From an uncultured Peptococcaceae bacterium (GTDB lineage: Bacteria > Bacillota > Peptococcia > Peptococcales > Peptococcaceae): a DNA stretch of 26,058 bases. Below the pieces are notes generated by a model. It ran no database searches, was not told the origin of the DNA, and was given only the letters and a program-made list of their open reading frames with translations. The position numbers and the translations under genes were made by a program. This document shows positions 1 through 7,634 of the stretch, in pieces. The stretch spans positions 1 through 26,058 of the forward strand of contig CABQBF010000020.1 of assembly GCA_902462325.1 (NCBI GenBank), written 5' to 3'. The first letter of the stretch is position 1; each line of letters starts with the position of its first letter.

Positions 1-152
1 GCTTCCACCAACGGAATATCCAACAATGCCGCCGCAATCAAACCGCCCCGCAGTTCCAAAATGGGCAGCATGGACAACAGAAAAATGACCAGTTCGCCCG
101 GCAGCAAATCTGCAAAAACAGACGTAAACCAATCTACCAACGATTCAACCAT
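1..152 (-). CDS. Small multidrug-export family protein (COG2426-like), N-terminal part
   Basis: The gene runs off the left edge, so only the first 50 codons are visible. ATG at 152 follows a strong GGAGGG Shine-Dalgarno site about 6 bases upstream. The visible protein starts with an amphipathic stretch and then a hydrophobic segment containing LPILELRGG (about residues 29-37). An ELRG(G/A) motif at the end of the first membrane segment is characteristic of the small multidrug-export family (Pfam Sm_multidrug_ex), integral membrane proteins of about 150-170 residues whose transport role is poorly proven. A promoter of its own lies at 183-211. The family assignment rests on this one motif plus hydrophobicity. 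Confidence 0.6.
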   Translation of the reverse strand, partial: MVESLVDWFTSVFADLLPGELVIFLLSMLPILELRGGLIAAALLDIPLVE

Positions 153-182
153 ATACTACCCTCCGTTTCTACATACTTTTTT

Positions 183-211
183 ATTGTATCACAGATTAGA
201 TAACCAGACAA
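183..211 (-). promoter_or_regulatory. Sigma-A-like promoter for the gene ending at the left edge
   Basis: On the minus strand TTGTCT (206-211) is followed, after exactly 17 bases, by TACAAT (183-188). The -10 is preceded by TGA, which makes an extended -10. It sits about 30 bases upstream of the ATG at 152, so the downstream gene need not depend on spoVB transcription. Confidence 0.5.
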
Positions 212-243
212 TTCCATGGAGAAAAAAAGTTGTCAAATTGCTG

Positions 244-1761
244 TCAATTCCGTTGTTCTCCTCTGCTGAAGCCATCCCAAAAAAGAGTTAGCTGCCCCGT
301 CGCAAACAATACCAAAAGATAGCTAACGCCTCCAGCCACCATCGCCAATAATAAACCTACCGCAGAGACCGACGCGCAGAGCCGAATCACCCACAGCATA
401 AAAAAACTGCTCACCACTGGCAGCAGCATTTCCTTCCAGCTCAAAGCAAACTGCACCTTGCGGGCCAGCATCGCCAAATTCAACAGACATTGCAAGCCGT
501 AGCCCAGCACCATGCCGCCAGCAATGCCGTTGCTGCCCCAACCCAAAGTGCGGATACAATAATACATGCCAATCAATTTTGCCGCCGAGCCTAAAAAATT
601 ATTGATAAAAACAGTTCTAGTCTGCCCCAAACCTTGTAAAATTCCCACAATCGTCTGCTCCAAATACATAAAAACAGCGCCAAAGGAAAGAGTCCGCATC
701 ATTTCGCCCAAACCGCTGATTTTGAATAAAATCTGCCCCAGCTCCTCCCCATAGACATACAGCACCAAAATGACCGGCAGACTGAACATCCAGGTAATGC
801 TGACAGACTGACGGCAGCGCTGCTCCAGTTGTTGCTTCTGCCGGGAAGCGTCTGCCTCAGAAACAGCCGGAATCAGCGCAGTAGCCAAAGCGCCGGTTAA
901 TACAGTAGGAATGGTCACCAAGCTGACCGCTACGCCGGAAAACTGCCCGTAAACAGCGGCGGCCTGACTGGCATTATACCCGACCATCATCAGACAAAAG
1001 GGCACCAAACTGGCTTCAATGGCCATATCCACGCTGCTGGTCAACCGAGTAAACGTGGTGGGCAGCCCCAAAGCCAATAAACTCTGCAACACTGAAGCGC
1101 CCTTGCGGAAGCTTCCGCCAGCCTGTCGGTTTTGTTTGCGGCGGCTGTAAAGATAAAAGCCAAACAACAGCAAAAAGCCGCCCAATTCACCGGCAATGGC
1201 TGCCGCTGCCAACCCCATCGCAATCACATCATGGGGACAAAGCCAAATGATAAACACCAATCCGCAGCCCACCCGAATGAGCTGTTCCGCCACCTGCCCC
1301 AAAGATGGATACAGCATTTGCTGCATCCCCTGAAAATAGCCCCGCATCACCGAGGTGAACGGCACAATGGCAATGCCCGGCACCAAAACATAAAAACAGC
1401 GGGCTACCCGTTCTTCTGTTCCCAACATCTGAAACAAATGGGGTACCAACAGCAGCGCCGCTGCCAAACAAAGCAAACTCAAAACGCCCACCAATAAAAA
1501 AGCAGTCCGCATCATGGCAGAGACCTGTTCTTCCCGTCCCCGTGACACATACTCTGCCGTCAGCTTGGCAATAGCCACCGGCATACCGGCTGTAGCCAAC
1601 ACCACCAGCATGATATAAAAGGGAAAGCTCATATTGAGCAATCCCACCGATTCTGTGCCGGCAAAACGCACCACCAGCATCTGATACACGAAGCCCAACC
1701 CCCGCAACAGCACGCTAGTCAGCAGCAAAATCACCGTACCCTGCAGAAATTTATTTTTCAT
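244..1761 (-). CDS. spoVB: SpoVB/MurJ-type polysaccharide or lipid II flippase
   Basis: This 505-residue polytopic membrane protein has about 14 hydrophobic segments and belongs to the MOP exporter superfamily (polysaccharide synthesis/MATE-like). The N-terminal block around KNKFLQGTVILLLTS and GMPVAIAKLTAEY (about 60-73) match the stage V sporulation protein B branch. This family moves undecaprenyl-linked peptidoglycan precursors across the membrane. In Bacillus subtilis SpoVB acts in spore cortex formation, and paralogues serve vegetative wall synthesis. The ATG at 1761 follows a purine-rich GGCGGGAAG. No conserved partner is adjacent. Whether this organism sporulates cannot be decided here; non-sporulating relatives also keep such flippases. 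SpoVB versus a vegetative paralogue is inference. Confidence 0.8.
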   Translation of the reverse strand: MKNKFLQGTVILLLTSVLLRGLGFVYQMLVVRFAGTESVGLLNMSFPFYIMLVVLATAGMPVAIAKLTAEYVSRGREEQVSAMMRTAFLLVGVLSLLCLAAALLLVPHLFQMLGTEERVARCFYVLVPGIAIVPFTSVMRGYFQGMQQMLYPSLGQVAEQLIRVGCGLVFIIWLCPHDVIAMGLAAAAIAGELGGFLLLFGFYLYSRRKQNRQAGGSFRKGASVLQSLLALGLPTTFTRLTSSVDMAIEASLVPFCLMMVGYNASQAAAVYGQFSGVAVSLVTIPTVLTGALATALIPAVSEADASRQKQQLEQRCRQSVSITWMFSLPVILVLYVYGEELGQILFKISGLGEMMRTLSFGAVFMYLEQTIVGILQGLGQTRTVFINNFLGSAAKLIGMYYCIRTLGWGSNGIAGGMVLGYGLQCLLNLAMLARKVQFALSWKEMLLPVVSSFFMLWVIRLCASVSAVGLLLAMVAGGVSYLLVLFATGQLTLFWDGFSRGEQRN

Positions 1762-1909
1762 TTTGCTTCCCGCCTTTACATCCGTTCTTATTTATACCTA
1801 TGTGACAGAATTCGGCTTTATGTTTATGTTTTTGCCTGCCGGTTTAAGTACAACGCCCTTTCTAATTCTCACTATCAGAAAAAATTTAGTACTATTCTTT
1901 TTTCAGTAC

Positions 1910-1938
1910 TTGACAATGCAAAGTAATTGGTATAACAT
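1910..1938 (+). promoter_or_regulatory. Promoter of the PadR operon, with flanking AGTACT motifs
   Basis: A perfect TTGACA (1910-1915) is followed 17 bases later by TAACAT (1933-1938); an overlapping TATAAC starts at 1931. Two copies of the palindrome AGTACT (1888-1893 and 1905-1910) lie just upstream and against the -35. They could be operator half-sites, since PadR-family regulators commonly repress their own operon. That role is inference. Confidence 0.5.
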
Positions 1939-1962
1939 ATCAACTGTAAGGAGGTGGCTGAT

Positions 1963-2283
1963 TTGAATGCTCAATTCAAAAAAGGCGTCCTGGAATTGGT
2001 TGTACTCATTTCTCTGGCCAAGAATGACATGTACGGCTATGAAATTGTCAGCGAGGTTTCTAAAATCATTGAAGTCAATGAGGGTACCATCTACCCGCTT
2101 TTAAAGCGGCTGACCAATGAAAAATATTTTGAAACCTATCTGCGCGAATCCTCAGAAGGTCCGCCAAGAAAGTATTATCATCTTACAAAATCAGGAACTA
2201 TTTATAAGGACGAGCTCAAAGAAGAATGGCTCAAATTTAACGAAAGCGTGACGAAATTTATCAAGGAGTGTGATTCCCCATGA
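1963..2283 (+). CDS. PadR-family transcriptional regulator
   Basis: This 106-residue winged-helix protein carries classic PadR features: FKKGVLELVVLISL at the N-terminus, MYGYEIVSEVSK in helix 2, EGTIYPLLKRL in the recognition helix and PRKYYHLT in the wing. The start is taken as TTG 1963, because AAGGAGG at 1948-1954 lies 8 bases upstream; the in-frame GTG at 1954 overlaps that site and is too close. The gene overlaps the next by ATGA (2280-2283), so the two are translationally coupled. PadR proteins encoded with HAAS (DUF1700) membrane proteins usually repress their own operon in response to envelope or xenobiotic signals. The ligand cannot be told from the sequence. Confidence 0.88.
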   Translation: MNAQFKKGVLELVVLISLAKNDMYGYEIVSEVSKIIEVNEGTIYPLLKRLTNEKYFETYLRESSEGPPRKYYHLTKSGTIYKDELKEEWLKFNESVTKFIKECDSP

Positions 2284-3293
2284 CCAAAAACGAGTTTCTA
2301 AACTTGCTGGAACAACGGCTGATGGTGCTCAATGACGACGAGCGAGCCGATTTGTTAAGCGAATATGAACAGCACATCGAAATGAAAATGCAGTCCGGCT
2401 TATCCGAAGAAGAAGCCATTGCCGACTTTGGTGACCCGGAGGAATTGATTAAAGAACTGCTGGAGGCTTATCACCTCAACACCGATTATCAACCGAAAAA
2501 TCATTTTTCCGCCAACATCACTTACGGCGTCAAGAGCTGCGCTCACTTTTTAAGCAGTACCTTTGAATCGTTATGTCAAATGGACAAGAAAAGTCTGTTT
2601 CAATCTTTTTTACGGCTCTGCGGCCTGGGAATTTTTTTAGGCGCGCTCTATACGGTCGGCGCACTGTTTTGCAGTCTGCTGCACAGCTTTTTGGTCTATA
2701 CGCTGCCTTTCGGCGGCTCCATCGGCCGTGCGGTCTATCACTTGCTTGAATTATGCCTGTATCTCATTTACATGGCTTTCACCATCTATCTGATTATTTT
2801 CTTTATCAAGCGCTATATTCTCATCAACTATCGGCCGCTGGACCCGCCAACCACCTATAACAGCTATAACGCGGAGCCAGCCTTCAACTTTGATTTTGAC
2901 GGCGCTAAGAACTATGCCAGCAACGCCGCCGGCGAAGCCATCGCCCGTATGCGCGTAAAAGCGGCCCAATCGAAAGAACTGCGGTTGGCTGAAAAGAAAG
3001 GCGCAGAAACGAAAGAATCGTTTAAAATTCCTTTTCCCGATATTTCTTTAAGCGCGCTGTGCATGAAGGTTGTCGTCTGGTGCTGCCGCTTTGTGGGCTT
3101 CTTCTTTCTATTATTTGCAGCCTGCTCCGCTTTAGGTCTCATTGCCGGCGCCGCCACCGCTTTCGTCTTTGTGGTGATGGGCTATAGCATCATCGGTCCT
3201 TTCCTAATCGTGCTGGGCTGCGCCCTTGTAGCCATTGTAGTGACTGCCTTGCTCATTCAATTCGTATTTGGCATCGGAGGTGCGAAGGCATGA
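2280..3293 (+). CDS. HAAS (DUF1700) domain membrane protein
   Basis: The protein has 337 residues. Residues 1-65 form the helical HAAS/DUF1700 domain, with the pattern F-L-x-x-L...L...ER-x-(D/E)-(L/I)-L-x-x-YE-x-H and the motif EEAIADFGDPEEL. About six hydrophobic segments follow: two near 110-180 and a block from roughly 255 to the end. A polar linker rich in Lys, Glu and Asn lies between them (about 190-245). HAAS proteins are nearly always encoded beside a PadR regulator, and their domain is thought to contact the regulator or partner membrane proteins. The gene overlaps both neighbours by four bases. The molecular function is unknown for the family. Confidence 0.8.
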   Translation: MTKNEFLNLLEQRLMVLNDDERADLLSEYEQHIEMKMQSGLSEEEAIADFGDPEELIKELLEAYHLNTDYQPKNHFSANITYGVKSCAHFLSSTFESLCQMDKKSLFQSFLRLCGLGIFLGALYTVGALFCSLLHSFLVYTLPFGGSIGRAVYHLLELCLYLIYMAFTIYLIIFFIKRYILINYRPLDPPTTYNSYNAEPAFNFDFDGAKNYASNAAGEAIARMRVKAAQSKELRLAEKKGAETKESFKIPFPDISLSALCMKVVVWCCRFVGFFFLLFAACSALGLIAGAATAFVFVVMGYSIIGPFLIVLGCALVAIVVTALLIQFVFGIGGAKA

Positions 3294-4036
3294 AGAAATC
3301 CACACAAATTTATCTGGCCCTTACTTTAATCGGCGTGATTCTTATCGGCTTGGGCTGCGGTATTTCTATTTTTGAAATCAGCAACTATAAAACCGCCGAC
3401 TATCGTACCAATTTCTCAGACGCCGCCCTGCCAATGGTGGAAATAACTACAGAAACCCTAGAAGCGCCGTTAAGCGGCAGCGGACAGTTCAAATTGGATT
3501 ACTATCCCTGGTACGACAGCGATTATGACGTACAAATTGACAACAGTCTGCAAGATAAGGTGCTGGTACAAATCACAGGACCCAAAGGCCTGTACAACTA
3601 CCACCTGACAAAAGTGACGCAGGAGAATTCCAACTACTATCAGCTTTACCTGGAAGGCCGCGATCTGGAATCGTTCCAATTGATGCTGAAAGCCGCCAAG
3701 GAAGGCTATATCATCAACAATCTGCCGCCCGTCAAGGTTACTTTGTTGATGAGCGAAGCCCAGGCCAAAAACTTTAAGCTCAACGAAGAACGAAATCGCG
3801 CCAGCGAAATGGCCTCCGATTATGAAGAGCGTATGCAAACCATGGAAGAACAGTATCAGGAACAGCTCATAGAATTGGAAGAACAGCGGCAAACCCAATG
3901 GGAAGAGCAGCAGCAGTCCTATGAAACCCGAATCAACGAACTGCAGCAGCAATATGAAGAACAACTGATGGAGAAAGAGGAACAAATCGAAATGCTGCAG
4001 CAACAGATTGAAGATATCCGCAGCTCTTTAAACTAA
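3290..4036 (+). CDS. Membrane-anchored protein with C-terminal coiled coil, third gene of the PadR operon
   Basis: The protein has 248 residues: a single N-terminal membrane segment (about 7-30), an extracytoplasmic globular region (about 35-165) and a long Glu/Gln-rich heptad region from about 166 to 246. That region has repeated units such as EEQYQEQL, EEQQQSYE and QQYEEQLMEKEEQ, a clear coiled coil. In similar PadR-HAAS operons the third position is often a DUF4097 adhesin-like protein. I see no convincing DUF4097 beta-solenoid pattern here, so no family name is given. ATG 3290 overlaps the previous stop. A terminator follows at 4059. Its likely role is in the envelope, as an oligomer. Confidence 0.65.
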   Translation: MKKSTQIYLALTLIGVILIGLGCGISIFEISNYKTADYRTNFSDAALPMVEITTETLEAPLSGSGQFKLDYYPWYDSDYDVQIDNSLQDKVLVQITGPKGLYNYHLTKVTQENSNYYQLYLEGRDLESFQLMLKAAKEGYIINNLPPVKVTLLMSEAQAKNFKLNEERNRASEMASDYEERMQTMEEQYQEQLIELEEQRQTQWEEQQQSYETRINELQQQYEEQLMEKEEQIEMLQQQIEDIRSSLN

Positions 4037-4058
4037 CGGCAGTCTTTGCCGAAACTGC

Positions 4059-4108
4059 AAAAAGAGAAGTCAAAAACAAGCTTACCATACTTTGACTTCT
4101 CTTTTTTT
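4059..4108 (+). terminator. Rho-independent terminator of the PadR operon
   Basis: The 14-base stem AAAGAGAAGTCAAA (4061-4074) pairs with 4091-4104, with a 16-base loop and a run of Ts to 4108. Confidence 0.85.
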
Positions 4109-4113
4109 AATCG

Positions 4114-4222
4114 ACATGTTAACATGTTATAAAGAATTTATAAATTTTGTAAGAACATCCATTTTACTCTTGATAAATTCTGGTCAATCAAGTATCATAA
4201 CAACGGTACTTGTTACAGATAC
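4114..4222 (+). promoter_or_regulatory. Palindromes upstream of uppP (candidate operators)
   Basis: Two dyads lie in the 147-base leader of uppP. One is the perfect 14-bp palindrome ACATGTTAACATGT (4114-4127). The other is an imperfect inverted repeat, GTATCATAACAA (4192-4203) against 4210-4222, around the centre CGGTAC. uppP is often induced by envelope stress or bacitracin-type antibiotics, so either may bind a regulator. This is inference only; no sigma-A promoter with good spacing was recognised. Confidence 0.35.
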
Positions 4223-4255
4223 CAAAATTTTATCAAAAACAGGAGACTGCATATC

Positions 4256-5086
4256 ATGACTGACTTTTTTTCTGAATTGTTTAAGGTGGTTCTCATCGGC
4301 ATTGTAGAAGGGATTACCGAATGGCTGCCTATATCCAGCACCGGCCACATGATTTTGGCCGAGCAATTTTTAACGCTGGACGTTTCGCCCCAATTTTTAG
4401 AAATGTTCAACGTAGTTATCCAGTTAGGCGCTATTATGGCCGTTGTCGTGCTGTACTTCCGCAAGCTGTGGCCCTTCTGTTCGCCGCAAAACGGCTGGAT
4501 TAAAAAAGACATCTGGCTGCTCTGGATGAAGGTGATTTTGGCAGTGCTTCCCGCCGCTGTCATCGGTATTCCGCTGGACGATTGGTTTAACGAGCATTTC
4601 TATAATTATCAAACGGTAGCCATTACACTGATTTTATACGGCGTCCTGTTTATCGTCATTGAAAATTACAACAAACACCGCAAACCAAAAGTCAATGATT
4701 TTTCCCAGCTAACCTGGCAGCTAGCGCTGGCCATCGGGATGTTTCAGGTGCTGTCGCTCATTCCTGGCACCTCCCGCTCCGGCTCCACCATCTTGGGCGG
4801 TATTTTATTGGGAACCTCCCGCTATATTGCTGCCGAATTCAGCTTTTATCTGGCTATTCCGGTGATGTTCGGCGCCAGCTTTATCAAATTGCTCAAGTTT
4901 GGACTCAGCTTTACCATGGCCGAAGGCATTATCCTGCTTACCGGCATGGTGGTAGCCTTTGTGGTATCGATTTTGGCCATTAAATTCCTGATGAGCTATA
5001 TCAAGAAAAACGATTTCAAAGCCTTTGGATACTATCGCATTATCTTGGGGATGATTGTGTTAGGATATTTCTTCTTCCTGGCCTAA
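4256..5086 (+). CDS. uppP: Undecaprenyl-diphosphatase (BacA family)
   Basis: This 276-residue integral membrane phosphatase converts undecaprenyl diphosphate to the monophosphate, recycling the lipid carrier for peptidoglycan and other envelope polymers and giving bacitracin tolerance. Both signature regions are present: EGITEWLPISSTGH at 18-31 and PGTSRSGST at 170-178. Both face the active site in the known UppP structures. Length and membrane pattern are normal. The start has AGGAGA about 9 bases upstream. The next gene follows 39 bases after the stop with its own ribosome site, so they are probably cotranscribed. Confidence 0.95.
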   Translation: MTDFFSELFKVVLIGIVEGITEWLPISSTGHMILAEQFLTLDVSPQFLEMFNVVIQLGAIMAVVVLYFRKLWPFCSPQNGWIKKDIWLLWMKVILAVLPAAVIGIPLDDWFNEHFYNYQTVAITLILYGVLFIVIENYNKHRKPKVNDFSQLTWQLALAIGMFQVLSLIPGTSRSGSTILGGILLGTSRYIAAEFSFYLAIPVMFGASFIKLLKFGLSFTMAEGIILLTGMVVAFVVSILAIKFLMSYIKKNDFKAFGYYRIILGMIVLGYFFFLA

Positions 5087-5125
5087 TCTCCCAATCTCTG
5101 GCAACACGGAGAAGGAGTTGTTCGT

Positions 5126-5689
5126 ATGCCGCATTTTTTCAGTAGCCAGCAGGAATACCGCTCGGTTTATATTCTGCTTACCCGTTCCGACACCTATTTT
5201 TCCCGCCTGATTCATCTGCTAACAGACGAGGATTATACCCATGTTTCGATTTGTCTGGACGCTGATTTGCAGCATTTTTACAGCTTCGGACGAAAAAGCG
5301 ATCTCTTTATGTTTCCTGCCGGTTTTGTCCAGGAGGATTTGCAATGCGGCGTTTTCCGCCGCTTTCACCAGATGCCCTGCGCCTTATACGAGCTGCAGGT
5401 GCCGTTAACCGTATATCAGCAAATCAAACAGCGCATCCTGCTCATGCAATACACCGCCGACATTTATCATTACAACTGTCTGGGCGTGGTGCTCTGCAAG
5501 CTGGAATTTGCCTATCAGCGCCGGTATCATTATTTCTGCTCCCAGTTTGTGGCCGATTTATTGCAAAGAAGCGGCGCATTGGAATTTAGCAAAGCGGCCT
5601 CGCTGGTGCAGCCCGGCGATTTTCTTTATCTGCCCCAATTACAGTTGCGTTATCAGGGGCAGCTCAATCAATTACATTTAGCCGTATAA
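5126..5689 (+). CDS. YiiX/YaeF-like permuted papain-fold hydrolase
   Basis: The protein has 187 residues. His39 in DEDYTHVSICL is the likely catalytic His and Cys138 in YFCSQFVADLLQ the likely catalytic Cys, with a hydrophobic C-terminal block ending in the PGDFLYLP motif. His-before-Cys order is the hallmark of circularly permuted NlpC/P60 (LRAT/YiiX/YaeF) enzymes, which cleave amide or thioester bonds; their physiological substrates are mostly unknown. No signal peptide is seen, so a cytoplasmic location is likely. It follows uppP at 39 bases with AGAAGGAG as ribosome site and ends just before a strong terminator. The family call is from motif order, not a search. Confidence 0.6.
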   Translation: MPHFFSSQQEYRSVYILLTRSDTYFSRLIHLLTDEDYTHVSICLDADLQHFYSFGRKSDLFMFPAGFVQEDLQCGVFRRFHQMPCALYELQVPLTVYQQIKQRILLMQYTADIYHYNCLGVVLCKLEFAYQRRYHYFCSQFVADLLQRSGALEFSKAASLVQPGDFLYLPQLQLRYQGQLNQLHLAV

Positions 5690-5734
5690 AAAGAGCTGGT
5701 TTCCACAGTCTGGCAGGAAACCAACTCTTTTTTC
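5689..5734. terminator. Bidirectional terminator between the uppP pair and bioA
   Basis: AAAGAGCTGGTTTCC (5690-5704) pairs with 5716-5730, with one A/C mismatch. A T-run follows on the plus strand and AAAAA precedes on the left, giving Ts for minus-strand transcripts. It can serve both convergent operons. Confidence 0.8.
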
Positions 5735-5769
5735 TTTGTACTATTGACAGTTCTTTGTACTATTGACAG
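5732..5769. repeat. Perfect tandem duplication of 19 bp
   Basis: TTCTTTGTACTATTGACAG occurs twice without a gap (5732-5750 and 5751-5769), between the bidirectional terminator and the bioA stop. It looks like a recent slippage duplication. It contains two TTGACA hexamers but no matching -10, so I do not call a promoter. Confidence 0.9.
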
Positions 5770-5783
5770 TTATATTGATATTT

Positions 5784-7142
5784 CTATTTCCCCAAAACCT
5801 CTTCTACCGCTTCTTTACACCAGGCCACCGCCTGATCAATTTCCGCTTCGTTGATAATCAGCGGCGGATTAAAATACAGCACATTGCCCAAAGGCCGCAG
5901 CAACAGCCCCTTTTCCAGCGCCTTATTATAAATCTGATAGCCCATTCGCAAACTGCTGTCATAGCCTTCTTTGGTGTCCCGATCCACCACCAGCTCCATG
6001 GCGTGAATTAATCCCAAATGGCGGATTTCCCCGATATGAGGATGATTGCCCAGCGCCTGATTTAACTGCTCCGTCAAATATTGGGCCCGCACCGCGGCCT
6101 GCTCCAAAATGCTGCCGTCCTGCAATAAGCTCTGTACTGCCAGCGCAGCCGCACAGCCCAAGGGATTGCCGCTATAGGTGTGGCTGTGCAAGAAAGCCTT
6201 ACCTTCGTTGTAATCGGCATAAAAGGCATTGTACACCTCGTCGGTGGTCACCGTAATCGCCATAGGCAGATAGCCGCCGGTCAAGCCTTTAGACAGGCAC
6301 ATAATGTCGGGGCTGACGCCGGCATGGTCAAAGGCAAACATCTTACCGGTACGGCCAAAGCCAGTGGCAATTTCATCGGCAATCAGCAGCACACCATATT
6401 GGTCGCACAGCTTACGCAATTTTTGCAAATACTGAGCCGGATACATGCGCATGCCAGCACTGCCCTGCAACAGCGGCTCCACAATCATGGCGCAGCACTG
6501 CTGGGCATATTGGGCAAAGGCTTCCTCCGCTTTTACAAAGCATTCGGTGCTGCAATGCTCCCGGCATTTCCCATACGGACAGCGATAGCAATCGGGCGCT
6601 TCAATGCGAATGGTATCCATCAGCATGGGCTGATATAACTTGGCATACAAATCCATCGTTCCTACCGACAATGCGCCGATGGTTTCGCCGTGATAACCGT
6701 CGGACAGACAGAAAAACCGTGTTTTTTCCGGATGGCCCGTCTGATTTTGATATTGAAAGCTCATCTTCAGCGCACACTCCACCGCAGCCGAACCGTTGTC
6801 AGAAAAATTAAATTTGTTCAGCCCCGCCGGTAAAATTTTCAGCAGCTGTTCGCACAGCGTAATGGCTGGCTCATGGGTGAAATTGGCGAAAATGACATGT
6901 TCCAGCTTGCCTAACTGTTCACGGATGGCATTGCTGATGGTGGGATTGCAATGGCCTAATAAATTGCACCACCAGGAGCTGACAATATCCAAATAAGCCT
7001 TGCCGTCCCGGTCATAGAGCCATACGCCCTGCCCCCGCTCAATCACCGCCGGTTTCAGCAATTCATAATCCTTCATCTGAGAACATGGGTGCCAAATATG
7101 CTGCAAATCACTTTGAATGAGATTTTCTGTTGTACGATTCAT
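5784..7142 (-). CDS. bioA: Adenosylmethionine-8-amino-7-oxononanoate aminotransferase
   Basis: This 452-residue class III PLP aminotransferase converts 7-keto-8-aminopelargonate to 7,8-diaminopelargonate with SAM as amino donor, the step before BioD. The BioA-specific N-terminal HIWHPCSQMKDYE (15-27), the SSWWCNLLGHC block (55-65), DNGSAAVECALKM (115-127), DEIATGFGRTGK (256-267) and the PLP lysine K285 in CLSKGLTGG are all visible. A Cys-rich insert (C185, C188, C193, C197, C201) resembles the CYRCP loop found in many Bacillota BioA proteins. The start has AGAGGA 7 bases upstream. It is the last gene of the bio cluster but stands 492 bases from bioD, an unusual gap filled with hairpin repeats. 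Confidence 0.95.
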   Translation of the reverse strand: MNRTTENLIQSDLQHIWHPCSQMKDYELLKPAVIERGQGVWLYDRDGKAYLDIVSSWWCNLLGHCNPTISNAIREQLGKLEHVIFANFTHEPAITLCEQLLKILPAGLNKFNFSDNGSAAVECALKMSFQYQNQTGHPEKTRFFCLSDGYHGETIGALSVGTMDLYAKLYQPMLMDTIRIEAPDCYRCPYGKCREHCSTECFVKAEEAFAQYAQQCCAMIVEPLLQGSAGMRMYPAQYLQKLRKLCDQYGVLLIADEIATGFGRTGKMFAFDHAGVSPDIMCLSKGLTGGYLPMAITVTTDEVYNAFYADYNEGKAFLHSHTYSGNPLGCAAALAVQSLLQDGSILEQAAVRAQYLTEQLNQALGNHPHIGEIRHLGLIHAMELVVDRDTKEGYDSSLRMGYQIYNKALEKGLLLRPLGNVLYFNPPLIINEAEIDQAVAWCKEAVEEVLGK

Positions 7143-7205
7143 GGTTGGTTCCTCTTTTTTATTATTTTTTTGCTGTTTGTATGTTACGCGGCAGATACGT
7201 TGCAG

Positions 7206-7267
7206 GGACAGCCGCCGCTAGCGCTTTTGAAGCGCGGTTTTCTGCGCGAATGCGCTGAAAGCTGTCC
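7206..7267. repeat. Nested hairpin repeat, copy A
   Basis: GGACAGC (7206-7212) pairs with GCTGTCC (7261-7267), AGCGC (7220-7224) with GCGCT (7252-7256), and GCGC (7232-7235) with GCGC (7244-7247) around the loop GGTTTTCT. The inner 25 bases (7231-7255) match 12491-12515 at 22 of 25 positions. Confidence 0.6.
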
Positions 7268-7361
7268 GCTGGCCGTTAGGCTGTCGGATTTGAAGAAGTG
7301 TTCTTTCAGCAATGGTATCGCGATTGGTTACACCGTTACTGCCTTTTTCTGAACCTTTTTC

Positions 7362-7387
7362 TTACAAGAGGTCGGCGATTCACCGGC
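7362..7387. repeat. Short hairpin motif, copy A
   Basis: GTCGG (7371-7375) pairs with CCGGC (7383-7387), one pair being a wobble, around the loop CGATTCA. The 26-base block matches 12178-12203 at 21 positions, including nearly all of the loop. Confidence 0.5.
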
Positions 7388-7634
7388 TCCTTTTTCGGGT
7401 TTCATGCTGCTGTCTGCGTTTCAGCCTTCTTTTTTGCTCTCATTTTTCTCTTTGCCAGTGTTTTTGTATTTTGCACTCTAACAGGGGGGTACAAAATACA
7501 GCCAAAACGCCGGTTTTCTTCTCAACCAATAGAGCTGTAGCGATTTTGTTTTGCTTCTTGCTTTTTTGCTTTCCACAAAGTCTTTTCTAAGCAACGCTCC
7601 CAAAAGGAAAAAAAGACCAGCGTGGGCCAAAAAT

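Larger units (their letters stand above)
7143..7634. other. 492-base non-coding gap between bioD and bioA with hairpin repeats
   Basis: No reading frame here has a convincing ribosome site or family match. The stretch holds a G/C-rich nested hairpin (7206-7267), two motifs shared with the 12.2-12.5 kb region (7231-7255 and 7362-7387), and a 9-bp inverted repeat TGTATTTTG (7465-7473) / CAAAATACA (7492-7500) around a G-run. Directly upstream of bioA lies only an A/T-rich leader with the bioA ribosome site. The rest looks like accumulated intergenic repeat rather than a gene. Confidence 0.55.

Noticed and set aside
5744..5768. Two TTGACA hexamers in the tandem duplication as promoters
   Set aside because: No -10 at 16-18 bases from either, and no plus-strand gene follows before bioA's antisense body.
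7298..7540. 80-codon hydrophobic plus-strand frame in the bioD-bioA gap
   Set aside because: Phe/Leu-rich because of T-rich DNA; it overlaps the shared hairpin motif, lies antisense to the operon and has no ribosome site.
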